Assembly (NCBI GenBank): GCA_964440935.1
Contig: CAYTTY010000023.1
Coordinates: 1 to 56,396, forward strand
Length of the DNA: 56,396 nucleotides
Direction of reading: 5' to 3'
Source of the DNA: WJJR01 sp964440935
GTDB taxonomy: Bacteria > Zixibacteria > MSB-5A5 > WJJR01
Below, piece after piece: positions 7,473-15,405 of this stretch. The notes under the pieces were generated by a model. It had not been told where the DNA came from, searched no databases, and worked only from the letters and a program-made list of their open reading frames with translations. Every line of letters starts with the position of its first letter. The first letter of the stretch is position 1. The translations under genes were made by a program, and so were the position numbers.

Positions 7473-7970
7473 ATGAGAGAACAGGAAATTCGTCAGCTCA
7501 TCAAAATGGTCGAAGAGTCGGATATCGAATCGTTGGAAATCCGCCGTTTCTTTCGGACGATCCGCATTACCAAGCGCGCATCGGGGAACCACAACGGCTC
7601 GTCGACCTCCTCGCAACTGATCGATATTCCCGTCCCGCAGCCGCAGGCTCAGCCGACACCGGCGCCGAAACCCGAAGCCACCGCGCCTACCGAACCGGCC
7701 AAAGAATCCGCACCACCAGAATCAACCAATCTTGTTGAAGTGAAAGCGCCTATGGTCGGCACGTTCTATCGCGCCCCGTCGCCCAGCGCACCAGCATTTG
7801 TTGAGGTGAACAAGACGGTCTCCGTCGGCGATGTGCTCTGCATCATCGAAGCCATGAAGCTGATGAATGAAATCGAAGCAGAGCAGAGCGGACGCATCGC
7901 CAAGATTCTCGTCGAGAACGGCCAGCCGATTGAGTATGGGCAGGTGATGTTCTTGATCGAGCCGAGTTGA
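7473..7970 (+). CDS. accB: Biotin carboxyl carrier protein of acetyl-CoA carboxylase
   Basis: A 165-residue carrier whose biotin swings between biotin carboxylase and carboxyltransferase in the first step of fatty-acid synthesis. The N-terminal 40 residues (MREQEIRQLIKMVEES) fit AccB. A Pro/Ala/Glu-rich linker spans about residues 50-85, and a biotinyl domain follows with the classic EAMKLM motif, Lys129 being the biotin site. AGAAGG lies upstream of the ATG. accC lies 3.1 kb downstream rather than adjacent, and accA is at 30845. A strong terminator follows the gene. Confidence 0.95.
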   Translation: MREQEIRQLIKMVEESDIESLEIRRFFRTIRITKRASGNHNGSSTSSQLIDIPVPQPQAQPTPAPKPEATAPTEPAKESAPPESTNLVEVKAPMVGTFYRAPSPSAPAFVEVNKTVSVGDVLCIIEAMKLMNEIEAEQSGRIAKILVENGQPIEYGQVMFLIEPS

Positions 7971-8002
7971 TCGAGCGGACAGATTTTAGGATTATGAGTA
8001 CG

Positions 8003-8030
8003 GGCGCGGTTTCCGCGCCTTTTCGCTTTT
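8003..8030 (+). terminator. Intrinsic terminator after accB
   Basis: GGCGCGG (8003-8009) and CCGCGCC (8013-8019) form a 7-bp GC stem with a TTT loop, followed by TTTTCGCTTTT. This is a textbook rho-independent terminator 33 bases after the accB stop. Confidence 0.85.
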
Positions 8031-8104
8031 GAGGGCGGCATTTCGATAGTCTCTCCGTGAACATCCGAAGAGTGCCTGCTAGTGTGGTGTCCCGGACACA
8101 ACAC

Positions 8105-8330
8105 TAGTGTCATGTCATGCCCCAAGAGCCGGACAGAATTCCGTAGGGCAGGAGCACCGGGCGCCATGCGTGCTCGGCATGGTCAATTCGGCTGCCCGCC
8201 CGGGGCTCCTGCCGGACAGGCGACAACGCCATCGGCAGGAGCCCTGCGCTGCCAGCGCCCCCGCCGTCTCCGACGTCACGGACGCGCAGTGCTCCTGCCC
8301 TACGACATATCGCGCGTGACATAACACTAG
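8105..8330. repeat. Nested palindromic element (MITE-like) upstream of pilT
   Basis: A nested inverted-repeat element of about 226 bases. The outer 14-base ends (8105-8118 and 8317-8330, ending ACACTAG) match with one difference. Perfect 15-base internal arms lie at 8143-8157 and 8289-8303 (GTAGGGCAGGAGCAC and its complement). A further 12-base pair lies at 8203-8214 and 8233-8244. No gene is inside. It resembles a non-autonomous mobile element or large cruciform. It occupies most of the 494-base gap between accB and pilT; the rest of the gap holds a terminator and a small hairpin (8407-8413 with 8421-8427). Confidence 0.6.
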
Positions 8331-8464
8331 GCTCGGCGGTCCAAAAGGCTTCGTCCGGGCGATTCACCTTCATGGGCAGATTGCCGATAGGCTAAAAGAG
8401 GGATGGGTCCACCGAGTATGGGTGGACGGGGCTGAGGACTGTTCTCAAATCAAGGGTTAATTCT

Positions 8465-9574
8465 ATGACACTCAAGGAATTACTGGCTGACATGACGGCT
8501 CGGGAAGCGTCGGATATGCACCTCCGCGTCGGAGTGCAGCCGATGCTGCGCATCGACGGGCGTCTGACAGCGGTCGATACTGAGGCGCCGACCACCGAGA
8601 AGGTCGAGGAGTTTATCAAGCAGATTCTCAGCGAGGATCAACTCCGGCGTTTCGAGGCGCGCAACGAAATGGACCTCGCCTTGAGTGTCACGCGAATGGG
8701 ACGTTTCCGTGTCAACATTTATCGCCAGCGCGGGACCCCGGGCATGGCGATCCGTGCGGTCAACACGCTGGTACCGTCATTCTCCGAGTTGAACCTGCCG
8801 GAAGTCATTAAGAAGCTCTGCACCGAACGACGCGGTTTGATCGTTGTCACCGGAACAACCGGTTCGGGTAAGTCGACTACCCTGGCGTCGATGATCGAGG
8901 AGATGAACACCAGTCGCACGGAGAACATCCTCACAATCGAAGACCCGATCGAGTACATCTTCCGCGACCGTCAGAGCATCATCTGTCAGCGGGAAGTGGG
9001 TGGCGACACCGAATCGTTTGGCAGCGCGCTGCGTCACGCCTTCCGTCAGGACCCCGATATTATCATGATCGGTGAGATTCGCGACGCTGAGACGATGATG
9101 ATTGCCCTGACCGCGGCCGATACCGGTCATCTGGTGCTGACCACGTTGCACACGATGAACGCGATCGAGACGATCTCGCGCATCATCTCGTTCTTCCCGC
9201 CGCACCAGCACCAGCAGATCCGTCTTTTGCTTTCCGGCACGTTGTCGGCGATCATTTCACAACGACTGCTGCAGCGCTCGGATGGGCCGGGCCGAATACC
9301 GGCCATGGAAATTATGATTGGTACGGCTGCTATTCGCGATGCGGTGCTCGATCCGGAGAAAACGTCGACCATTTATGACCTCATCGAAAGCGGCAGCATT
9401 CAGTACGGTATGCAGACGTTCGACCAGTCCATCATGCGTTGGTATCGCCAGAATGTGATCTCGTTCGAGACGGCGATGGAGCAGGCGTCGAATCCGGACG
9501 ACTTCGATCTACGGATTCGTGGTATCACCGGCGCCGCCGATCGTGGCTGGACCGAGTTTGAGCATACGAAGTAG
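8465..9574 (+). CDS. pilT: Type IV pilus retraction ATPase PilT
   Basis: A 369-residue hexameric secretion ATPase that powers pilus retraction for twitching motility or DNA uptake. The N-terminal PAS-like part (ELLADMTAREASDMHLRVG) is typical of PilT. Walker A GTTGSGKST lies at residues 130-138, the Asp box and Walker B at about 196-205 (DPDIIMIGE), and the His box in HLVLTTLHT. The length fits PilT. It stands alone: no pilus assembly genes are nearby, so pilin and PilB/C genes must lie elsewhere. The C-terminal ~25 residues are a little longer than in many PilT proteins. Confidence 0.93.
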   Translation: MTLKELLADMTAREASDMHLRVGVQPMLRIDGRLTAVDTEAPTTEKVEEFIKQILSEDQLRRFEARNEMDLALSVTRMGRFRVNIYRQRGTPGMAIRAVNTLVPSFSELNLPEVIKKLCTERRGLIVVTGTTGSGKSTTLASMIEEMNTSRTENILTIEDPIEYIFRDRQSIICQREVGGDTESFGSALRHAFRQDPDIIMIGEIRDAETMMIALTAADTGHLVLTTLHTMNAIETISRIISFFPPHQHQQIRLLLSGTLSAIISQRLLQRSDGPGRIPAMEIMIGTAAIRDAVLDPEKTSTIYDLIESGSIQYGMQTFDQSIMRWYRQNVISFETAMEQASNPDDFDLRIRGITGAADRGWTEFEHTK

Positions 9575-9615
9575 AATTTCCGCAAATCCTCTATACGTGG
9601 GGCGTGCTGGCGTAT

Positions 9616-9662
9616 CCCACCCTGACGGTTCTGCGACGAAGGAGATGGACCGTCAGGATGGG
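9616..9662. repeat. Hairpin repeat, CAGGGTGGGG family, after pilT
   Basis: CCCACCCTGACGGT (9616-9629) pairs with 9649-9662 with one mismatch. It is followed by GGGCACTCCGGGA, related to the flanks of the hairpins at 346-394 and 46662-46712. It lies between the convergent genes pilT and the NYN-domain gene, so it may terminate transcription from both sides. Confidence 0.55.
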
Positions 9663-9712
9663 GGCACTCCGGGACAAGTGTTCGGCGGGAGCCTCGCCCA
9701 CCCCTTCACATC

Positions 9713-10270
9713 TCAAGGTTCAGTGTTGCTGGGACCTGGTCGTTCCTCGGTGGAACCGGGGGCGGGAATCATGATTTCCGAGGTGAGATCATCGAGGAAC
9801 CGGTAGCGGTCGGCGAGCAGCTTGAGTTCTTCGGCCATGGCGTGGCGGTAGAAGAGCACCTCGACACGCAGGCCCTGCGCCTGGACATGCTCGATGGCAT
9901 CACAGAGGTCCTGATCTCCGGAGACTACGAGCGCCCAATCAAATGCTTTGCGCATTCCATACGAGACCAGATCGGTGGCCAAAGCGACGTCCACACCCTT
10001 CTCCCGGTACTCCCGCCGTCCGTTCAGATAGACCTCCCGCAGCGGCTTGATGCGCGTCTTAAATCCGAGGTAATTGAGCTTCTTGAAGAAACCCGCCTGG
10101 TCGGAAGTGGGGGTTGTCGGGATCGATGCGTAGTAGAACGATCGAATCAAGTCGTATCCGCGCGATGTGATCTCGCGGAACTTTTCGAAGTCGATGCGTA
10201 TACCCCGCGAGAATCGATCCGATTCATGGTACAGGTTGGAGCCGTCGATGAAGACCATCAGTTTGAGCAT
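9713..10270 (-). CDS. NYN (PIN-like) domain protein, LabA/DUF88 type
   Basis: A 185-residue NYN-domain protein, a PIN-like fold often acting as an RNA nuclease. The first acidic residue is in MVFIDGSNLYHE, further ones in REKGVDVALATDLV, and the C-terminal signature is WALVVSGDQDLCDAI. The ATG at 10270 is chosen over the longer frame from 10384 because it starts directly at the domain and GAGGG lies upstream. It is transcribed against pilT. The role of LabA-like proteins in most bacteria is unsettled, so RNase activity is family inference, not shown. Confidence 0.85.
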   Translation of the reverse strand: MLKLMVFIDGSNLYHESDRFSRGIRIDFEKFREITSRGYDLIRSFYYASIPTTPTSDQAGFFKKLNYLGFKTRIKPLREVYLNGRREYREKGVDVALATDLVSYGMRKAFDWALVVSGDQDLCDAIEHVQAQGLRVEVLFYRHAMAEELKLLADRYRFLDDLTSEIMIPAPGSTEERPGPSNTEP

Positions 10271-10649
10271 AGAACCCTCGGTTTGGGACGGGTGATTCCC
10301 GAGAGGTAGATGCACAGCTTTCGGGCGGGGCGCCATGGATATTTCGCCAGTGATCACGAATTTTCGATTGACACATTCGGCCAATGCTGATATTACAGGC
10401 AGCCCGATAGTGGCTCCGTAGCTTACAAACCGACACCGTGTATAGCCGTGAATGTCTCAAGGCACGATAGGCGGGATTCCGTGCTCCCGATGGGGAGAGG
10501 ACAGGAACCTCATGCCGATGGAATTGTTGTGGCCACGGCGTATTCGCATCGGCCATGCGGACACCATGGCGATTGGACAAGCAGGAGACGCCATCCCCGA
10601 TGGGATGGATGACTGTATAACACACTCAACGAGGTAGAGGTTTTTCGAC

Positions 10650-10823
10650 ATGCGGTATTGTGACTTCTGCGGCGAAGAAATCCTGGGCACGCCGTACCGT
10701 CGCCGTCGGCAGTACTACTGCTCGCGCTCCTGCGCAGACGAGCATGAACTCGAATTGGCTGGTGAGATCGACGAGGAGGAAGAAGAGGACGAATTTGATG
10801 AGGAGTTTGAGGACGAACTGTAA
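10650..10823 (+). CDS. 57-residue zinc-ribbon protein with acidic tail
   Basis: A short gene encoding a 57-residue protein. The first half has four cysteines arranged CDFCGEE...YYCSRSC, a treble-clef or zinc-ribbon pattern binding one zinc. The second half is an almost uninterrupted run of Glu and Asp ending in the C-terminus. GAGGTAGAGG lies upstream of the ATG. No partner gene is obvious. Such small zinc proteins with acidic tails often bind nucleic-acid enzymes or basic proteins, but this is only a guess. The 265 bases before it hold nothing that I recognise. Confidence 0.7.
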   Translation: MRYCDFCGEEILGTPYRRRRQYYCSRSCADEHELELAGEIDEEEEEDEFDEEFEDEL

Positions 10824-10877
10824 CGTCTCGTAGCCATCAATCATCTTCACTCGTTCGCTCATCGCGATCATTTAGCG

Positions 10878-10907
10878 TGGGTGGCCGCAAACGAACGCGG
10901 TCACCCA
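10878..10907 (+). terminator. Hairpin after the zinc-ribbon gene
   Basis: An 11-bp stem, 10878-10888 (TGGGTGGCCGC) with 10897-10907, closed with one G-U wobble and an 8-base loop, 55 bases past the zinc-ribbon stop. There is no T tract, so termination is uncertain. The remaining ~200 bases before accC show no recognisable gene or riboswitch. Confidence 0.35.
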
Positions 10908-11107
10908 TTGCTATGGAGGTGATGAAATCGTCATACCTGCACCGCGCAGGTGCGGTTCTCAGCTGCTCCGACGCGGAAGAGACTCAAGTTCTTCGACAAG
11001 GCTCTCCGAGGGCGGACAACCCAAAAACCGATTGCCGCAGATCGATTTAGTCTGCTTCTTAGGCATCCGAAGTGTCGTGAACGGCATGCCGTCAACGAGC
11101 GGATTCG

Positions 11108-12502
11108 ATGTTTAAGAAGATTCTAATCGCCAATCGTGGAGAGATCGCCCTGCGGGTGATCCGCGCATGCCGGGAATTGGGTGTCCCGACCGTTGCCGTG
11201 TATTCCGAACCCGACCGGGAATCGCTGCACGTCCGATTTGCTGACGAGGACGTGTGCATCGGCCCGGCCTCACCGTCCCAGTCCTATCTCGACCCCAAGC
11301 GCATTGTGGCGGCGGCTGAAGTGTCGGGGGCCGATGCCATTCACCCGGGGTACGGCTTTTTAGCGGAGAATGCGGATTTCGCCGATATCTGTGCGGAATG
11401 CGGATTGACCTTTATTGGTCCCTCCGGCGAGGCGATTCGCAAGATGGGCGATAAGGCGTTGGCGCGCGATTTGATGAAGAACGCGGGCGTGCCGGTCATG
11501 CTCGGGTCAGATGGCCCGGTCGCTGATGTGGATGCGGCCAAAGCCGTGGCTGAGGACATCGGGTATCCGGTGATGATTAAGGCCGCCGGTGGTGGCGGTG
11601 GGCGCGGGATGCGCATCTGTCACGAACCGGCCAAGCTGGAAGGCGCCGTCATAGCCGCGCAAACCGAAGCCCAGGCCGCGTTTAACAACTCGTCAGTGTA
11701 TGTCGAAAAGTACCTCGTCCGCCCGCGGCATGTCGAAATCCAAATCCTGGGCGATTCGAGCGGTAATCTCTTGCACTTGGGTGAGCGTGATTGCACGGTC
11801 CAACGACGTCACCAGAAATTGATCGAAGAATCCCCCTCACCGGCAATTGACGATGCCACTCGGGCGAAAATGGGTGCCGCGGCGATCCTGGCGGGAGATG
11901 CGGTGCGCTATGTCTCGGCCGGCACCGTCGAATTTCTGGTCGATCAGCAAGGGCGATTTTATTTCATGGAGATGAACACCCGCATTCAAGTTGAGCATCC
12001 GGTCACCGAGGAACAGACCGATATCGATCTCGTCAAGCAACAGATCCTGATCGCGGCGGGCGAATCGATTCAATTCCGGCAATCGGAAATCGTCCCATCG
12101 GGGCATACTATCGAAGTGCGGGTCAACGCCGAAGATCCGGAGAAGAACTTCCGGCCCGGCCCGGGGCGGATTGAAACTTTCCACGTCCCCGGGGGGCACG
12201 GGGTCCGCGTCGACACCCATGCGTACGCGCAATATGTCATTCCGCCGTACTATGATTCGCTGTTGGCCAAACTGATCGTGCATGCGAAGACCCGCGACGA
12301 GGCCCTGATTCGGATGGTTCGGGCGCTGGATGAGTTCATTGTCGAGGGAGTACCGACGACGATTGGCTTCTACCGTCGGGTGCTGCAAACGCCCGAATTC
12401 CGCAGTGGACGGTTCGACACCACGTTTGTTGATCGTTTTCTTGCCAGTGAAAAGGCGGGCGAGACGGCCCCTGCGACCCACAATGCCCGGGCCACTGCCT
12501 GA
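11108..12502 (+). CDS. accC: Biotin carboxylase subunit of acetyl-CoA carboxylase
   Basis: A 464-residue ATP-grasp enzyme that carboxylates the biotin on AccB. The order is biotin carboxylase N-domain (MFKKILIANRGEIALRVIRA), ATP-grasp core with the glycine-rich loop AAGGGGGRGMRI, catalytic region EMNTRIQVEHPVTEE, and the C-terminal domain. Family length is about 445-450; the last ~20 residues are a non-conserved tail. It is separated from accB by pilT and others, which is unusual because accB-accC is usually an operon. The gap upstream suggests its own promoter, not identified. Confidence 0.95.
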   Translation: MFKKILIANRGEIALRVIRACRELGVPTVAVYSEPDRESLHVRFADEDVCIGPASPSQSYLDPKRIVAAAEVSGADAIHPGYGFLAENADFADICAECGLTFIGPSGEAIRKMGDKALARDLMKNAGVPVMLGSDGPVADVDAAKAVAEDIGYPVMIKAAGGGGGRGMRICHEPAKLEGAVIAAQTEAQAAFNNSSVYVEKYLVRPRHVEIQILGDSSGNLLHLGERDCTVQRRHQKLIEESPSPAIDDATRAKMGAAAILAGDAVRYVSAGTVEFLVDQQGRFYFMEMNTRIQVEHPVTEEQTDIDLVKQQILIAAGESIQFRQSEIVPSGHTIEVRVNAEDPEKNFRPGPGRIETFHVPGGHGVRVDTHAYAQYVIPPYYDSLLAKLIVHAKTRDEALIRMVRALDEFIVEGVPTTIGFYRRVLQTPEFRSGRFDTTFVDRFLASEKAGETAPATHNARATA

Positions 12503-12607
12503 ACTCCATGGGGCGATGGTGCTCCATTATCGGTGACAAATTCCAGGGGAGCCCGCTTGTTCGCAGCCGAGCGGATCGGTATAATCATATGATACACAGG
12601 AGGAACC

Positions 12608-12985
12608 GTGATCAAAGAGGACCTGAAATACACCAAGGAGCATGAGTGGCTGCGCATCGAGTCGGATGAGGCCACCATCGGTATTACTGACTTCGCCCAA
12701 GGTGAGTTGGGCGACATCGTATTCTTGGAATTACCGTCGGTGGGAACAAAAGTCAGCGCTGGCGATTCTATGGGGACGATTGAAGCGGTCAAGACTGTAG
12801 CCGAATTGTATGCCCCGGTGAGCGGCGAAATCACGGCGGTGAATGATCAATTGGCCGATCACGCCGCATTGGTCAACAGCGACTGCTATGGCGAGGGTTG
12901 GATGGTTCGGATTCATATGGAGAATGCCGGTGAAACCGACCACTTGCTGTCGCCTCAAGAGTATAAAGAAATGACAGAAGCGTAA
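12608..12985 (+). CDS. gcvH: Glycine cleavage system H protein
   Basis: A 125-residue lipoyl carrier that shuttles the aminomethyl group of glycine between the P, T and L proteins. Typical motifs are KYTKEHEWLRIE at the start, GITDFAQGELGDIV, and the lipoyl site IEAVKTV with Lys62. The GTG start is supported by AGGAGG at 12599-12604. First gene of a gcvH-gcvPA-(thioredoxin/TPR)-gcvPB run. No gcvT is in the window and no glycine riboswitch is seen in the 105-base upstream gap. Confidence 0.95.
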   Translation: MIKEDLKYTKEHEWLRIESDEATIGITDFAQGELGDIVFLELPSVGTKVSAGDSMGTIEAVKTVAELYAPVSGEITAVNDQLADHAALVNSDCYGEGWMVRIHMENAGETDHLLSPQEYKEMTEA

Positions 12986-13025
12986 TCATACTGCCAACGG
13001 TTCAGCAAACCACGACACTGCTGCT

Positions 13026-14423
13026 ATGGAATACACATCCCACTCCGACGATACTCGCCGCCATATGCTGAAGGCCATCGGCCTCGAGCGTTTTGAGGAC
13101 CTGCTCGAATCGATTCCGCAGGAGATCCGACTGACGAAGCCGATGGATGTTCCACAGGGACTCGCCGAGGCCGACGTCGAGGCGTTGCTTGAACGTCTGG
13201 CAGCGCAGAACAGTGTGGCCCCAATGGTGACGTCTTTTTTGGGCGGTGACGTTTACGACCATCACATCCCGGCGGCGGTGGATCACGTCGGCGGGCGCTC
13301 GGAGTTCTTCACGGCCTATACGCCGTATCAAGCTGAGGTGGCGCAAGGCACGCTGCAGGCGACCTACGAATTTCAGTCGATGATTCGCCGGCTGACGGGC
13401 ATGGACGTCGCGCAGGCGTCGCTCTACGACGGCGGTTCAGCCATTGCTGAAGCCGCATTGATGGCGTTGGGTCAGACGAAGCGCAATCAGGTGATTATCG
13501 CCGGAACGCTGAATCCGCGACATCGCAGTGTGCTGGAAACATATCTGACTGCCCAGGGTGTCGAGATTCAGACGATCGTCTCCGACAATGGCACGGCCGA
13601 TTTGCAGGAATTAAAGACGGCTGTTGGCGATGAGACCGCGTGTGTCATCATGCCGTCGCCAAACTACTTTGGCGTGATCGACAATTGGGCTGAAGGAGCG
13701 GCGATTGCCCATGAGCATGGTGCGTTATTCGTAGCGATGTTCAAGCCGGTATCGCTTGGTGTCTTGAAGCCGCCGGGTGAATGCGACGTTGATATTGCCG
13801 TTGGTGAAGGACAGTGCCTGGGCAACACGCCATCATTTGGCGGACCCCTGTTGGGATTGATGGCGGCACGTCGCGACTATGTCCGCCGTTTGCCGGGACG
13901 GTTGGTGGGCCGGTCGGTCGATGCCGATGGTCAGCCGGCGTTTGTCATGACCCTGCAAACGCGCGAGCAACACATTCGCCGCGAAAAGGCAACATCCAAC
14001 ATTTGCACGGCACAGGCCCTGTTGGCGACACGGGCGGCAATGTATCTGTCATTGCTTGGCAAGCAGGGATTTACCGGATTGGCGGAGACCTGTCAACGGC
14101 GTGCGCACTATTGTGCCGAACAGATTTCGGAGCTGAAGGGGTTCTCGGTACCGTTCGGTCCGGCCTTTTTCAATGAGTTTGTAGTCGAGGCGCCATTGCC
14201 CGCACGCCAACTGCTGGAACGGTTACGGAAACGGAATTTTCTCGGTGGTATTGAATTGGGTGGACGATTCCCCGGATTCGACAGCCGCATTCTGGTGTGT
14301 GTGACCGAACGCCATTCACGGGACACCATCGACCGTTTTGTGAAGGAACTCAATGCGGCGGCCGGCGAAGCGGGAACAGCCAGTGAGACGCCGGAGGCGT
14401 TCGCTCACAATCGCATGTCCTGA
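13026..14423 (+). CDS. gcvPA: Glycine dehydrogenase (decarboxylating) subunit 1
   Basis: A 465-residue N-terminal half of the two-subunit P protein, a PLP enzyme that decarboxylates glycine and passes the aminomethyl group to GcvH. Recognisable family stretches are the PMVTSFLGGDVYDHH region, GGRSEFFTAYTPYQAE, and QASLYDGGSA. The PLP lysine is on the partner subunit GcvPB. It starts 40 bases after gcvH and is followed after 7 bases by a thioredoxin-TPR gene rather than directly by gcvPB, which is unusual. Confidence 0.94.
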   Translation: MEYTSHSDDTRRHMLKAIGLERFEDLLESIPQEIRLTKPMDVPQGLAEADVEALLERLAAQNSVAPMVTSFLGGDVYDHHIPAAVDHVGGRSEFFTAYTPYQAEVAQGTLQATYEFQSMIRRLTGMDVAQASLYDGGSAIAEAALMALGQTKRNQVIIAGTLNPRHRSVLETYLTAQGVEIQTIVSDNGTADLQELKTAVGDETACVIMPSPNYFGVIDNWAEGAAIAHEHGALFVAMFKPVSLGVLKPPGECDVDIAVGEGQCLGNTPSFGGPLLGLMAARRDYVRRLPGRLVGRSVDADGQPAFVMTLQTREQHIRREKATSNICTAQALLATRAAMYLSLLGKQGFTGLAETCQRRAHYCAEQISELKGFSVPFGPAFFNEFVVEAPLPARQLLERLRKRNFLGGIELGGRFPGFDSRILVCVTERHSRDTIDRFVKELNAAAGEAGTASETPEAFAHNRMS

Positions 14424-14430
14424 ACAGTTT

Positions 14431-15387
14431 ATGTTGCAGAATGTCAACCATCGTGTGCTTGGGCTTTTCGCAGTCATCGTCATGATCTGTTTCTGCGGGG
14501 TGATACTGCTGGGTTCAAACGTCTGCGCGCAGGATGAGCCATCCGAGACCGACACACTCGCGACCGAGGTCGTGTGGTTCCGAAGCTATGAGCAGGCGGT
14601 GGAAGAAGCGTCGGCGGAACGGCAGCGCGTCATGGCGGAGTTTTATACCGATTGGTGCCCGTGGTGTCGCAAGCTCGAGGACTCCACGCTGGTACATCCT
14701 ACGGTGGAAGCCCTGGCGGACAGCTTTGTCTTCCTGCGCGTCAATGCCGAACTCGATACATCCCTGGCATCGCAATTCGGCATCAATGCGTATCCGACCG
14801 TGATTCTGATGGAAGGAAACGGCAACGAGGTGGCGCGGATTGTCGGTTATGTACCTCCCGTGGAGTTTGTCGCACGGGTCGATCAGTACGTGCGTGGTGA
14901 GGGGACATTTTGGGTGCTGGAGAAGCAGAACCGTGAGCGCCCCAGCGATCCGGAGACGATGTACAAGCTGGCACGAAAGTACATGGAACGCGGGCAGCAT
15001 GTCGATGCGCGTGCGATGTTCGAAAAGATGATTAGACTCGATCAGGATAATAACACCGGCTTTGCCGACGATGCCCAGTTCGCCATTGCGCTGATGTTCC
15101 GCCAGGATCACCAGTGGTTTAAAGCGATCGAGAGTTTCCGTACTCTTGTCGAAAATTTTCCTGATTCTGATCTCAGAGAGGATGCTGAACTATACATCCC
15201 CTGGTTGAACGCACGTGCCGGGGACAATGAAGAGGCGCTCGAAGGGTACACTGAATTCCTCGATGAGCACGGTGGTTCCTCGGAAGCTGATTGGGTGCGA
15301 GAACAGATTAGCAGGTTGGACGCCGGCCAGGAACCGTCGGACAAAGAGGAGGGACAGAGTTCCTCCAGAGACGATTCCGATGGATGA
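14431..15387 (+). CDS. Exported thioredoxin-like protein with TPR repeats
   Basis: A 318-residue protein from the ATG at 14431; the longer frame overlaps gcvPA. A hydrophobic signal segment covers about residues 8-34, ending near NVCAQDE. A thioredoxin-fold domain follows with DWCPWC (Cys76, Cys79) and the cis-Pro region INAYPTVIL. The C-terminal half has tetratricopeptide-like helices (YKLARKYMERGQHVDARAMFEKM and later repeats; tail acidic and Ser-rich). It is probably a periplasmic thiol-disulfide protein. It sits inside the gcv run, 7 bases after gcvPA and 18 before gcvPB, so it is co-transcribed, but no functional link to glycine cleavage is known. Confidence 0.8.
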   Translation: MLQNVNHRVLGLFAVIVMICFCGVILLGSNVCAQDEPSETDTLATEVVWFRSYEQAVEEASAERQRVMAEFYTDWCPWCRKLEDSTLVHPTVEALADSFVFLRVNAELDTSLASQFGINAYPTVILMEGNGNEVARIVGYVPPVEFVARVDQYVRGEGTFWVLEKQNRERPSDPETMYKLARKYMERGQHVDARAMFEKMIRLDQDNNTGFADDAQFAIALMFRQDHQWFKAIESFRTLVENFPDSDLREDAELYIPWLNARAGDNEEALEGYTEFLDEHGGSSEADWVREQISRLDAGQEPSDKEEGQSSSRDDSDG

Positions 15388-15405
15388 CAACGATGAGGAG
15401 CACTT

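Noticed and set aside
8331..8464. Possible cyclic-di-GMP riboswitch before pilT
   Set aside because: The gap has small hairpins but none of the conserved GEMM loops.
10918..11056. 45-codon frame from the ATG near 10914
   Set aside because: Little more than a chance frame with no signal peptide, domain or homolog that I recognise.
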